Shown: positions 8,288-15,958 of the stretch, one piece after another
Layout: every line of letters starts with the position of its first letter
Position numbering within the stretch: position 1 is the first letter of the stretch
Origin: SXOA01 sp051004015
Lineage (GTDB): Bacteria; Planctomycetota; Planctomycetia; Pirellulales; Pirellulaceae
Length of the DNA stretch: 64,000 bases
Reading direction: 5' to 3'
Assembly: GCA_051004015.1 (NCBI GenBank)
Contig: JBPCKT010000033.1
Coordinates: 1-64,000, forward strand
Notes under the pieces: generated by a model
The model's database searches: none
The model's input: only the letters and a program-made list of their open reading frames with translations
What the model was told of the DNA's origin: nothing
Made by a program: the position numbers and the translations under genes

Positions 8288-9724
8288 ATGATTTTCGGCA
8301 GCAAGAAGCAAGTGCAGGCGGGGCCACCCTGGGGGATGGGTCCGCCGGTGGAAATGGTCCCTACCGTTCCACTGCAGAATATGGCTCAGTCTCTGCAGAT
8401 TGAGGCCCGGCAGCATCCGGGCTTTGGCCTGGCCCGCATCTTCCTGGCGGAAGGGATCGATAATCGGGCTGAGCGGATCATGCTCGATTTCACGGCCCAG
8501 ACCGTCGCGTTCCGCTACCAGATTGATAGCGTGTGGCACAACATGGGGCCGCTGGTTCCCTATCCCCCCCCTCCCAAGCACAAAGGCCCGCTGCCCATGG
8601 GCCCCCCCACGCGGGAGATGGGAGACATGGCTTTGTGGGTACTGAAGAAGGTCGCCAATCTCAAGCCGGAGGACCGCCGCAGCAAGCAGGAAGGAAAGTT
8701 CCGCACGGAGTTCCTGGGGCACAAGTTCGATACGACGATTGTCAGTCAGGGGACGCATTCCGGTGAACGGGTTCTGATTTCCTTCGTGCCCATCATCAAG
8801 GGTGGCGGCGTCCGCACGCTCGAAGAGCTGGGAATGCGAGACAAGCTCCGCGACCAGATGAAGGAGCTGATTGGCCCGGGGACGAAGGGCATGGTCGTGA
8901 TGTGCTCCATGCCGCAAGACGGACTTTCCAGTCTGTGGGCGGGCATGCTCCGCAGCACCGACCGCCTGATGCGGGATTTTGTGTCGCTACAGGACCAGGA
9001 TCATCCCGAACCCGATGTTGAGAACATCGAAATTATCAAGTGCAACTTTGCCGAAGGGGAAACACCCGATAAACGCCTGCCCAAGATCCTGCTGCGTCAG
9101 CCGGAAGTGTTGCTGGCGCCGAATGTTCCCAACGCGGAATCGGTCGATGCCTATTGCAAGCAAGCCAACGTGGAAGAGCCCAAGCTGACGATCGTCAGCA
9201 CGCGGGCCAAGGACAGCGTGGATGGCCTGCTGCGAGTGCTGGCGATGGGGGTGGATAAAGAGCTGTTTGCTAAATCCGTGACAGGGATCGTCTACACTAG
9301 GCTGATCCGCCGCCTGTGCGAGGTCTGCCGCGAGCCTATTCAGCCGACCCCGCAGCTATTGCAGCGCCTGGGGATTCCACAGGGACGAGTGTCCGTCCTG
9401 TTCCGTGAAAAGCAGCCTCCGCCCCCCTTGCCGCCAGGTATGCAGCGCCCCGAGCCCCCAAAACCAAAAAAGGGAGAGCCCCCGCCGCCGCCTCTGATCT
9501 GCCCGGCCTGCCGCGGACTGGGATACAAAGGCCGGGTGGGCTTGTTTGAAGTCCTGATGGTAGACGACAAGATTCGCCAGTCCCTGCTCAGCGACCCACG
9601 GCCCGATGTGATCCGCCAACTGGCGAGGCAGGCCGGCAATCGCACGCTGCAGGAAGAAGGCATCCTGCTGCTGGCGATGGGCGGCACCTCCCTGACCGAA
9701 TTGCAGCGCGTGCTCAAGCAGTAG
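8288..9724 (+). CDS. GspE/PilB-family protein with degenerate ATPase motifs
   Basis: The 478-residue product aligns by eye with type II secretion/type IV pilus assembly ATPases. The C-terminal CEVCREP...CPACRGLGYKGRVGLFEVL zinc-binding block (about residues 343-423) and the following DDKIRQSL helix are well kept. The nucleotide site is not: where Walker A (GPTGSGKST) is expected the protein has CSMPQDGLSS (about residues 202-211), and the Walker B/His-box region reads PEVLLAPNVPNAES. A Pro-rich insertion sits between the two Cys pairs. It probably cannot hydrolyse ATP and may be a regulatory or structural partner of a pilus or secretion ATPase. An AGGGAG ribosome-binding site precedes the ATG. 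Confidence 0.85.
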   Translation: MIFGSKKQVQAGPPWGMGPPVEMVPTVPLQNMAQSLQIEARQHPGFGLARIFLAEGIDNRAERIMLDFTAQTVAFRYQIDSVWHNMGPLVPYPPPPKHKGPLPMGPPTREMGDMALWVLKKVANLKPEDRRSKQEGKFRTEFLGHKFDTTIVSQGTHSGERVLISFVPIIKGGGVRTLEELGMRDKLRDQMKELIGPGTKGMVVMCSMPQDGLSSLWAGMLRSTDRLMRDFVSLQDQDHPEPDVENIEIIKCNFAEGETPDKRLPKILLRQPEVLLAPNVPNAESVDAYCKQANVEEPKLTIVSTRAKDSVDGLLRVLAMGVDKELFAKSVTGIVYTRLIRRLCEVCREPIQPTPQLLQRLGIPQGRVSVLFREKQPPPPLPPGMQRPEPPKPKKGEPPPPPLICPACRGLGYKGRVGLFEVLMVDDKIRQSLLSDPRPDVIRQLARQAGNRTLQEEGILLLAMGGTSLTELQRVLKQ

Positions 9725-9801
9725 TGCGACCAACACCCGAACCAGTCGCCGGCTCTTCGCGTAGATGGTCCGGTGAAGAGCAGCAGAGGCCCCTCAATCT
9801 C

Positions 9802-10527
9802 ATGTCCCCAATGGAAGCCCTACCAGAAGCCGCGGCAGTCGACGGGCCCATGCCCATCAAGGAGTATCGTGAGGTCAGCGTGTGGGCGATGGCGGCGCTG
9901 GGGCTGGGATTGCTGTCTGGAGTCTCGGTTTTCTCTCCCCTCTTGGGGATTGTTCCCCTGGTCGCGCTGGTCATCGGCGGCTACGCGCTGCGTCAGGTGA
10001 ACAGGGAGGGCTTGGCCGGCCGCTGGATGGCGGTGGCCCCGCTCGTCCTGGCCCCGCTGTTCCTGGGCTGGGGATGCTCCCGAGAATTCTCCCGGCGGGA
10101 AATGTTCGTCACTCATGCCCGCGAATTCGCGGACGACTGCCTCAGCATCCTGAACCGGAACGAGCCGTATTTTGCCCACCAGATGATGGTTGACGAGAAG
10201 GAGCGACTGGATCCCCACATGAACTTTGAAGTGGCGTACCAAGGGAACGAAAGGGCGACGGAAGAGTACCAGAGGTTTATTGGGAGCAGCCCCTTCAGGG
10301 ATATCCTGGCGGCGGCTCCCAACGCCAAATTTCAGTACGAAGATTATCTCAACCACAGGCACTTCGACGATCTTACCGACGCGGTCACGCTGCAATACAC
10401 CTACGAGACTCCAGGCTCCGGAAAAACGCGGTTCTGGATCACCGTGCGGCGCACCTTTAGCATCTACACCGGCCGGGCCGATTGGCGGATGTCGGACGCA
10501 ACTATTCAGAAACCTCGCGCCAGTTAG
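9802..10527 (+). CDS. Membrane protein with DUF4190-like N-terminal region
   Basis: The ATG at 9802 gives 241 residues; a GTG at 9724 overlapping the previous stop by one base would add 26 residues and cannot be excluded. Two transmembrane helices (VWAMAALGLGLLSGV..., VAPLVLAPLFLGWGCS) frame the cytoplasmic loop GGYALRQVNREGLAGRWMA, typical of DUF4190-type membrane anchors. The remaining 150 residues form a soluble, probably exported domain of unknown function. It is probably translated with the upstream GspE-like gene. Its stop codon lies inside the first bases of a relic of the rpoD 3' end. Confidence 0.75.
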   Translation: MSPMEALPEAAAVDGPMPIKEYREVSVWAMAALGLGLLSGVSVFSPLLGIVPLVALVIGGYALRQVNREGLAGRWMAVAPLVLAPLFLGWGCSREFSRREMFVTHAREFADDCLSILNRNEPYFAHQMMVDEKERLDPHMNFEVAYQGNERATEEYQRFIGSSPFRDILAAAPNAKFQYEDYLNHRHFDDLTDAVTLQYTYETPGSGKTRFWITVRRTFSIYTGRADWRMSDATIQKPRAS

Positions 10528-10572
10528 TGCGTGTCCGCTGGGGCTCCGTCCACAAAGCTGACCAGGGACTTG
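10524..10572 (-). pseudogene. Relic of an rpoD 3' end
   Basis: Bases 10524-10544 are identical to 14045-14065, the last codons of rpoD, and 10545-10572 match 14090-14117 with two mismatches. On the minus strand the fragment reads KSLVSFVDG-APADTH-stop, while the intact gene reads the same with eight extra residues (VDMPLLDG) in the middle. Both mismatches are synonymous and the gap is a 24-base in-frame deletion, so the relic looks like the tail of a slightly different functional rpoD allele. The stop codon of the upstream plus-strand gene falls in this fragment. Confidence 0.8.
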
Positions 10573-10664
10573 ACCCATCTGACGAATCGTTGACGTGCAG
10601 AGAGCCCCTGGAATCACTATGAAACAGCGACATTTCTCCTATGATCGGCGCGACAAAGAATTCT

Positions 10665-10773
10665 TTAACAGCCTGTTAGAAAAGTCGGTTTGCTAGCGAC
10701 TCTAACCGCGTGGATCGCGGCCAAAACCATGCTAGCAAACCCCACCTTTCGGACTTCGTCAACAGGCTGCTAA
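10665..10773. repeat. MITE-like element, copy 1
   Basis: The element has imperfect terminal inverted repeats: AACAGCCTGTTAGAAAAGTC...GGTTTGCTAGC on the left and GCTAGCAAACC...GACTTCGTCAACAGGCTG on the right. It has no coding capacity. Its reverse complement aligns over about 100 bases with 13779-13879, so the two copies are in opposite orientation and flank the four-gene island between them. It lies in the 310-base stretch 10528-10837, which otherwise holds only the rpoD-tail relic. Confidence 0.8.
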
Positions 10774-10837
10774 AGGCTGCTAAGCCCAAACTCAATCAAC
10801 TCCGCGCAACCAAGTACGCTTTAGTCGGATGAACCAT

Positions 10838-11434
10838 TTATCTCAATTCAAACGACGAGTGGATCAACCGAGACGCCAACCCGCCAAGAAGTCCAACGGT
10901 AATTGTCCACAAAGAAGTTGCGACTTGAACGAAATATTCCTTAGGAACTATGTATGACGTATTGACCAGAGCACGGTACCTCCCGTCTTTCCCGACTGTA
11001 AAGTCTGGCTTTCCTTCTGCATAGGTAAGTACTTTACGTGAAACTAGCTGCAGCTCCTCTCGACTCGATACCACGAGAGGCTTAATAGTAAGTTGAAGCT
11101 GGACACGATCATACAGGCTTTCGGATAATCTAGTTGTAACAAACGACCTTCCGTCCAATTCAGGGAACCCGCGTGCCAGCCCTGGCGACCAGCATAAGAA
11201 CATGTGAGTCATGCAGAATACTGAATACCCCACGCAGAATGCTCGACGTTGACCGGAGGAATTTCCAAAGACGAATATCGCAGCGATCAGCAGACATATA
11301 TTGACGTAAAAGACAAATTCTGACCACGCAGGAGACGCGTTGCGAAGTGCGCATACCGCAACAGCGGCAAACAGAGTTGCCAACAACAACATTCGGGTCG
11401 TCCACTGAATGAATGGTCGCTTATTCTGTGACAT
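10838..11434 (-). CDS. Hypothetical membrane protein
   Basis: The 198-residue product has an N-terminal RRxFF-like start (RPFIQWTTRMLLLATLFAAVAV) seen in small planctomycete membrane proteins, then about three more hydrophobic segments (FVFYVNICLLIAAIFVF, CVGYSVFCMTHMFL, and a C-terminal WTITVGLLGGLA). A soluble stretch of about 75 residues precedes the last helix. It overlaps the upstream lipoprotein gene by 14 bases, so the two are probably translated together. Function unknown. Confidence 0.75.
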   Translation of the reverse strand: MSQNKRPFIQWTTRMLLLATLFAAVAVCALRNASPAWSEFVFYVNICLLIAAIFVFGNSSGQRRAFCVGYSVFCMTHMFLCWSPGLARGFPELDGRSFVTTRLSESLYDRVQLQLTIKPLVVSSREELQLVSRKVLTYAEGKPDFTVGKDGRYRALVNTSYIVPKEYFVQVATSLWTITVGLLGGLASRLIHSSFELR

Positions 11435-11864
11435 GCAACTCGAACTCAGCTATTTTGTCTGCTGCTCCCAATAATACAGTCATTCTGTATACTCCTGCCT
11501 TCTTAAATCCCTCAATGACACCATCATACTTCCAATCATTTTCGGCCTCTTTGACCACAGGAAGCCCTCCGCCGCCATATTGAACATCCTTCTTTCCATT
11601 TTCATCACGTAAGAATTGAACAAGCACAAACGTACCTTGGGGTTTCTTCCCCTTGATCCCCGTCACCGTTCCAAATACATGGAGACGAGTATTCGCCGGG
11701 ATCGAGAGTACCTTATTATTTGCAATCGTCTTGTCCGCCGAAATCAAGGGAAGTTCGATGTCCTTGGTCGCGGGTAGACTTTGCGGCTTGGTAATCTTAG
11801 CTCCGCAACCTACTTGGAACAAACATAAGAATAGCAAACATCGGGCTAGGGTAGGCGTACTCAT
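11421..11864 (-). CDS. Small lipoprotein of unknown function
   Basis: The 147-residue product has a lipoprotein signal (CLLFLCLFQVGCG, lipobox Cys at residue 20). The mature part is beta-rich (VFGTVTGIKGKKPQGTFVLVQF, GVYRMTVLLG, IAEFELHV), suggesting one Ig/carboxypeptidase-regulatory-like sandwich. It overlaps the next minus-strand gene. In planctomycetes, DUF1559 pseudopilin-like genes are often followed by small lipoproteins like this one, which fits the order here. Confidence 0.75.
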   Translation of the reverse strand: MSTPTLARCLLFLCLFQVGCGAKITKPQSLPATKDIELPLISADKTIANNKVLSIPANTRLHVFGTVTGIKGKKPQGTFVLVQFLRDENGKKDVQYGGGGLPVVKEAENDWKYDGVIEGFKKAGVYRMTVLLGAADKIAEFELHVTE

Positions 11865-11974
11865 GAAGCCAGGGCTCCGCTTTCAGATTTGTGCATTCTG
11901 CTGTGCAAGCATTCATATGCTTGCACGAAAGTTGTCCCACAGGGCCTAGTCGACTATCATAACCTGTTGGCTCG

Positions 11975-12511
11975 TCAGTGGTGTATCCCTGGGGACTTTC
12001 CCATGTGACGCCGAACGGGCCAAACACAGGTTGACACTTTTTCGACAACAAATACCGTGCGCGAGGAACCATTAGTCCATATCCTGCAATCGGTTAGCGA
12101 TTCGTCTCGATCGTACCCACCGCAGGTAATTAGTGACAACTGTTGACTCGCGCACATGGGAAAGTCCCTATCCCTGACCTCATCGTTCGCCTTAAACACT
12201 TTGATCGTAGCAGTTCCGGTTGTCCAAGGATTCCCATTAATTGGCGTGACTGTCCCGTACCACCCGGTCCCAATTTTGGCACCACCTCCCGTACCGACTT
12301 TGGTGGTACCGATCCACACTTCCATATAAAGCGAGGTATCCGTCCCGTCACCACCGCCTGAACAGGAGATTTGCGAGGCGTTCTTGCTGACGTTCGTGTT
12401 GAAGATCGGATTAACGAATGTCCAAGCGCCAAACACCGATGCTTCGGCAAATGACATCGCAGCCAAAAAAATGGCAATCCCGACCACTCGATTGAACACA
12501 TGCCGCGACAT
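11975..12511 (-). CDS. Small secreted protein of unknown function
   Basis: The 178-residue product has a signal peptide (VVGIAIFLAAMSFAEAS, cleavage near residue 25). The mature part is Gly/Thr/Asn-rich and beta-prone (SLYMEVWIGTTKVG, TGTATIKVFKAND), with several Cys that could form disulphides. It lies between the DUF1559-like gene (31 bases upstream) and the lipoprotein gene. The last 40 residues read less well and could reflect a late frameshift. No family recognised. Confidence 0.6.
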   Translation of the reverse strand: MSRHVFNRVVGIAIFLAAMSFAEASVFGAWTFVNPIFNTNVSKNASQISCSGGGDGTDTSLYMEVWIGTTKVGTGGGAKIGTGWYGTVTPINGNPWTTGTATIKVFKANDEVRDRDFPMCASQQLSLITCGGYDRDESLTDCRIWTNGSSRTVFVVEKVSTCVWPVRRHMGKSPGIHH

Positions 12512-12542
12512 AGCACACTTCCAGAAATGGGTTAAAAAAGGG

Positions 12543-13473
12543 TTAATTCGCTTCTTGACCGCTTCGAGTTCCTTGCGATCTCCATACCTCTAAGTCAACT
12601 GCCTCCGAGACAAAATCAGCGTGGCCATCAGCAAAACCAACCATCACGCCGCCGGGGTGATTGCTTGCGGCAGTGAATGCGCTCATGAATGCACCGTTAC
12701 AGATGCAACTAAGTCCATTTGGCTTGTTGACATGGGTGTATAGCGTACTGCCGTCATTTCCAATTAGCCACGGACGCCCTCTTGAACCGGCATCTCCCGT
12801 AGGAGCGCCATTAAACAATGCAAACTGACGATTATTGCAAGAACTCACAAATAAATCAAATTCATCCTTTGTGAAACTCGACGTGAGAAACCAGTTTGTA
12901 CGTCGATCACTTAACTGCCCGTCACCAACGAGGATTTCCGCGATGAGCGCAGTATTTGACGTTCCATCAGTCATATCGCCAAAGCCAATCGGACCGACAC
13001 TCAACAACGGGCTGGGAGAAGTCGCCGGGCTCAATCCGCCATTGAACCCCAGATTTGCTTGATTGTAGCCCAAGTTACCTGCGTAGTTTGTTGTACCGGC
13101 GCTTGTGAAATTCTGCATTCCCCGACAAGCTGTGCCGTCGCTAGGGCATATCAGCGACGAGATTTTGCTGTTTTTTAGAGAAGTGGTTGTAGCAAAGGCT
13201 GGAATGTTGAAATCAATGTACTGGGCTTGATCGAGGAAGGGCAGCACGTCTGCCAGAAAACTATAACCATTGCTGCTTGCCGGCGGTAGCATACGAGAAG
13301 ATGACTCGTAGTTGTGAACAGCGATAAGAATCTGTCGCATGTTCGAGGAGCACTGCATGCGCCTAGCTGCCTCCCTGCTTAAATTGAACAGCCGGAAGCA
13401 AGCAGGCGATGAGAATGCCGATGATGGCAATTACAACAAGCAACTCGATTAATGTGAGTGCCCGCCGAATCAT
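12543..13473 (-). pseudogene. DUF1559 pseudopilin-like gene with a frameshift
   Basis: The true start is the ATG at 13473: MIRRALTLIELLVVIAIIG is a class III (prepilin-type) signal. This frame stops shortly after CLLPAVQFKQGG. The next frame picks up as LSREAARRMQCSSNMRQ and continues as a normal DUF1559 protein to 12543, ending with the usual GFADGHADFVS motif. Removing one base from the AAA run at 13381-13383 would restore the expected VQLSREAARR. It is either a recent pseudogene or a sequencing indel. The cleavage-site Gly-Phe is also replaced by Ala-Leu. DUF1559 proteins are pseudopilin-like exported proteins, highly amplified in planctomycetes. Confidence 0.85.
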
Positions 13474-13778
13474 GGACGCGCTCCCCAGAGTTGTCAAAGC
13501 CATCGTGTATTTTGCCGATGGCTGAAGAGGTGTCAAGTAGGCGCAGGAAGAAAGTGAACATGTCGTATCACTCCGAAAGTTGTGGATGTTTCACCGTGTA
13601 GGATATTCCTGATGCGGGAGCCACGAGAAGCACGCTCATACCCCACCAACAGGTTGTAGTTCTCGTCGTGACATCGGCGATCAACTTACGGCGTCCAAAA
13701 CTCGCGGACCGTCGGCCTCCCTGCGTGTCAAATAGCTATACGAGGGAGGAAAAGGGGCATTCTGGGAAGCAGATTGCA

Positions 13779-13879
13779 CCCCTGCTGAGAAAGTCCAAAA
13801 GTGGGGTTTAGTAGCATAGTTTTCCCCGCGATTCACGCAGCTAGCGCTGCTAGCAAACCGACTTTTACAACAGGCTGCG
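13779..13879. repeat. MITE-like element, copy 2 (inverted relative to copy 1)
   Basis: From CCTGCTGAGAAAGTCC to GCAAACCGACTTTTACAACAGGCTG split over its ends, this block matches the reverse complement of 10665-10773 with about 80 percent identity by eye, and keeps the internal GTGGGGTTT, CCGCGAT and GCTAGC blocks. It sits in the gene-free stretch 13474-14044. Confidence 0.8.
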
Positions 13880-14044
13880 GCCGTGCGAGAGAGCACTGCG
13901 CGTAGCCGCCCGTTCGGGAGCGAGCCCTGGCCCCGCCGTGCGTCTGCGGCCCATTTACCGGGCGGGGCTAGTTTTTGGGAAGCGGGACCGGGCCCCGGGA
14001 GATCGCTGCTGCCACGGGGGTGCGCCTAAAATGTTAATGGTGGT
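13880..14044. other. Gene-free GC-rich stretch downstream of rpoD
   Basis: No ORF is supportable. It contains a strong hairpin (GCCCCGCC at about 13931 pairing with GGCGGGGC at about 13959) followed on the plus strand by a short T-run, and a second GC-rich palindrome (CCGGGCCCCGG-like). Either could mark the end of the rpoD transcript, but on the minus strand no T-run follows. Confidence 0.4.
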
Positions 14045-15652
14045 TTAGTGCGTGTCCGCTGGGGCGCCGTCCAGCAGCGGCATGTCCACTCCGTCCACAA
14101 AGCTCACCAGCGACTTGTTGCGGTACGGCTGCTGGAGCTTGCGGACGGCCTTGGTTTCAATCTGCCGCACCCGCTCGCGCGTGACGGAGAAGATCTTGCC
14201 CACTTCCTCCAGCGTGTAAGCATAGCCGTCGGTCAGGCCGTAGCGGAGGCGGATGATCTCCCGCTCGCGGTAGTTGAGCCCCTGCATGGCCTCTTCGATG
14301 CGGCCCTTGAGCGCCTGCTGATGAGTTTCGTAGAGCGGGTCGTCGTCCCGATGATCCGCCACGAACTCGCCAAAGTAGCTGTCGTCGTGGTCGCCGACCG
14401 GCTGATCGAGCGACAGCGGCTGACGGGACATCTTGATGATGCAGCGGGCATCATCCAGCGAGAGGCCGGCCCTCTTGGCGGTCTCCTCCGGCGTCGGCTC
14501 GCGGCCGAGCTCCTGCACCAAATCGCGGGCTACCGTGCGGACCTTGCTCATCGTGTCGATCATATGCACCGGCACCCGAATGGTGCGGCTCTGGTCGGCG
14601 ATGGCCCGCGTGATGGCCTGGCGGATCCACCAGGTGGCATATGTGCTGAATTTATAGCCGCGGGCGTATTCGAATTTGTCCACCGCCCGCATCAGGCCGG
14701 TATTTCCTTCCTGAATGAGATCCAGGAACGACAGGCCGCGGTTGCGGTATTTCTTGGCGATCGACACTACCAGCCGCAGGTTGCCGGCGGACAGGACCCG
14801 CTTGGCGGCATCGTAGTGCTGGCGATAGATTTCGGTCCGCTCCACCCGCCGTTGCAAAGTGACGGGAGTCTCCAGGGTAATGCGCATCAAATGCACCAGC
14901 TCTTTCCGCAAGTCCTGGTAGCTGCGGCCGTTGGCGGAGCCCGTCACCTTGGCCTCGCGAATCTGGATCCTGAGCGTCTGCATCCGGTTCAGAATCCCGG
15001 TCAGCTTCTCGAACAGCGGCTGGAGGCGGTTGTTCCGCAGGTTCATTTCCTCGATCAGGCGGACCGCTTTGTTCCGCCGGCGGACGAGCCGCTCCCAGGC
15101 AGCGCGGCGAGCTGGAGCTTTCTCGCTGCGACTGACGGCCATGCGGTAGTCGGCATGATTGGCCTTGAGCAGGTGCCGCAGCGTGGCGACGTTCGGCCAG
15201 ATCCGCTTCATGATCCGCTTCTTCTCGGCGGTGTTCGTGACCGAGACTTCAATCGTCCGGTCCAGCCGCAGCTTGCTGTCGCGAACGAGCTCCAGGAATT
15301 CGACGGCTCCTTGCAGGACGTAATCGGTGGCCAGCATGCTGTGGCGGAAGCGGCGGCGAGTCCGCTCGATCTGCTGGGCGGCGGAAACTTCCTCAAACCG
15401 GTTAAGGAGCGGAATGGCCCCCATCTGCATCAGGTACATGCGGACGGGGTCGTCGGTGGCGTCCACGGAGCCGTCGTCGCCGTGCTCATCCGGCAGCTCT
15501 TCGTCGTCGTGCGAATGGGAGAAATCCTCATCCACCGGCACGAACGAGTCCTCCGCATCCCCTCCCAGGCGATCTTCGCCTTCCAGGAGGTCTCCGGCTT
15601 TGCGTTTGGTGCTTTTGGGCGCTTTCGGTTGGTGGGGAAAACTCTTGGTCAT
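14045..15652 (-). CDS. rpoD: Primary RNA polymerase sigma factor
   Basis: The start is set at the ATG at 15652 because GGAGGA lies 9 bases upstream; the open frame continues to 15862 but the extra residues look non-coding. The 535-residue product has an acidic N-terminus, region 1.2 (DPVRMYLMQMGAIPLL), region 2 (LRLVVSIAKKYRNRGL, FLDLIQEGN, YATWWIRQAITRAI), region 3 and region 4 with the HTH (TLEEVGKIFSVTRERVRQIE). This is the housekeeping sigma, about as long as other planctomycete RpoD proteins. A truncated, slightly different copy of its last codons lies at 10524-10572. Confidence 0.93.
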   Translation of the reverse strand: MTKSFPHQPKAPKSTKRKAGDLLEGEDRLGGDAEDSFVPVDEDFSHSHDDEELPDEHGDDGSVDATDDPVRMYLMQMGAIPLLNRFEEVSAAQQIERTRRRFRHSMLATDYVLQGAVEFLELVRDSKLRLDRTIEVSVTNTAEKKRIMKRIWPNVATLRHLLKANHADYRMAVSRSEKAPARRAAWERLVRRRNKAVRLIEEMNLRNNRLQPLFEKLTGILNRMQTLRIQIREAKVTGSANGRSYQDLRKELVHLMRITLETPVTLQRRVERTEIYRQHYDAAKRVLSAGNLRLVVSIAKKYRNRGLSFLDLIQEGNTGLMRAVDKFEYARGYKFSTYATWWIRQAITRAIADQSRTIRVPVHMIDTMSKVRTVARDLVQELGREPTPEETAKRAGLSLDDARCIIKMSRQPLSLDQPVGDHDDSYFGEFVADHRDDDPLYETHQQALKGRIEEAMQGLNYREREIIRLRYGLTDGYAYTLEEVGKIFSVTRERVRQIETKAVRKLQQPYRNKSLVSFVDGVDMPLLDGAPADTH

Positions 15653-15958
15653 GGGCAGGTGTCCTCCAGCTTGGGTGCCGACTCGCATGGTGTGCGTCAG
15701 TGACGGCAAGTCAAAAGCAAGGAAGGTGCCAGGGGCGCTTTGAAACGAAACCAGGGTGCTTAACAAGGTGCTGGTGAACAACTTACGGCGGAAGAGAGCG
15801 GAGTCTGGCGGGAGATGGCCTGTTGCCCTGCCGCCACAGCGTTGCCGCGCGTCACCAAACAATCGTAGAGGCCAACTTCAAGAGGAAAAGAGCTGTGGCC
15901 CAAAAGTTCAGGCGGAATTCGGCAGAAAGTTCCGAAAATGCCGGCAGTGCGACCTGCC
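15653..15958. other. Intergenic region upstream of rpoD
   Basis: No gene seen. It is the leader/promoter region of rpoD on the minus strand (a TTGACTTG-type -35-like box lies near 15710) and the 3' flank of the large membrane protein gene. Its reading frames are continuous with rpoD but lack good starts. Confidence 0.4.

Noticed and set aside
12130..12516. 128-residue frame overlapping the small secreted protein gene
   Set aside because: The alternative frame at 11975-12511 has a signal peptide and better composition; this one has none.
14048..15703. A 551-residue plus-strand frame
   Set aside because: Antisense to rpoD, with no start signal and no recognisable motif.
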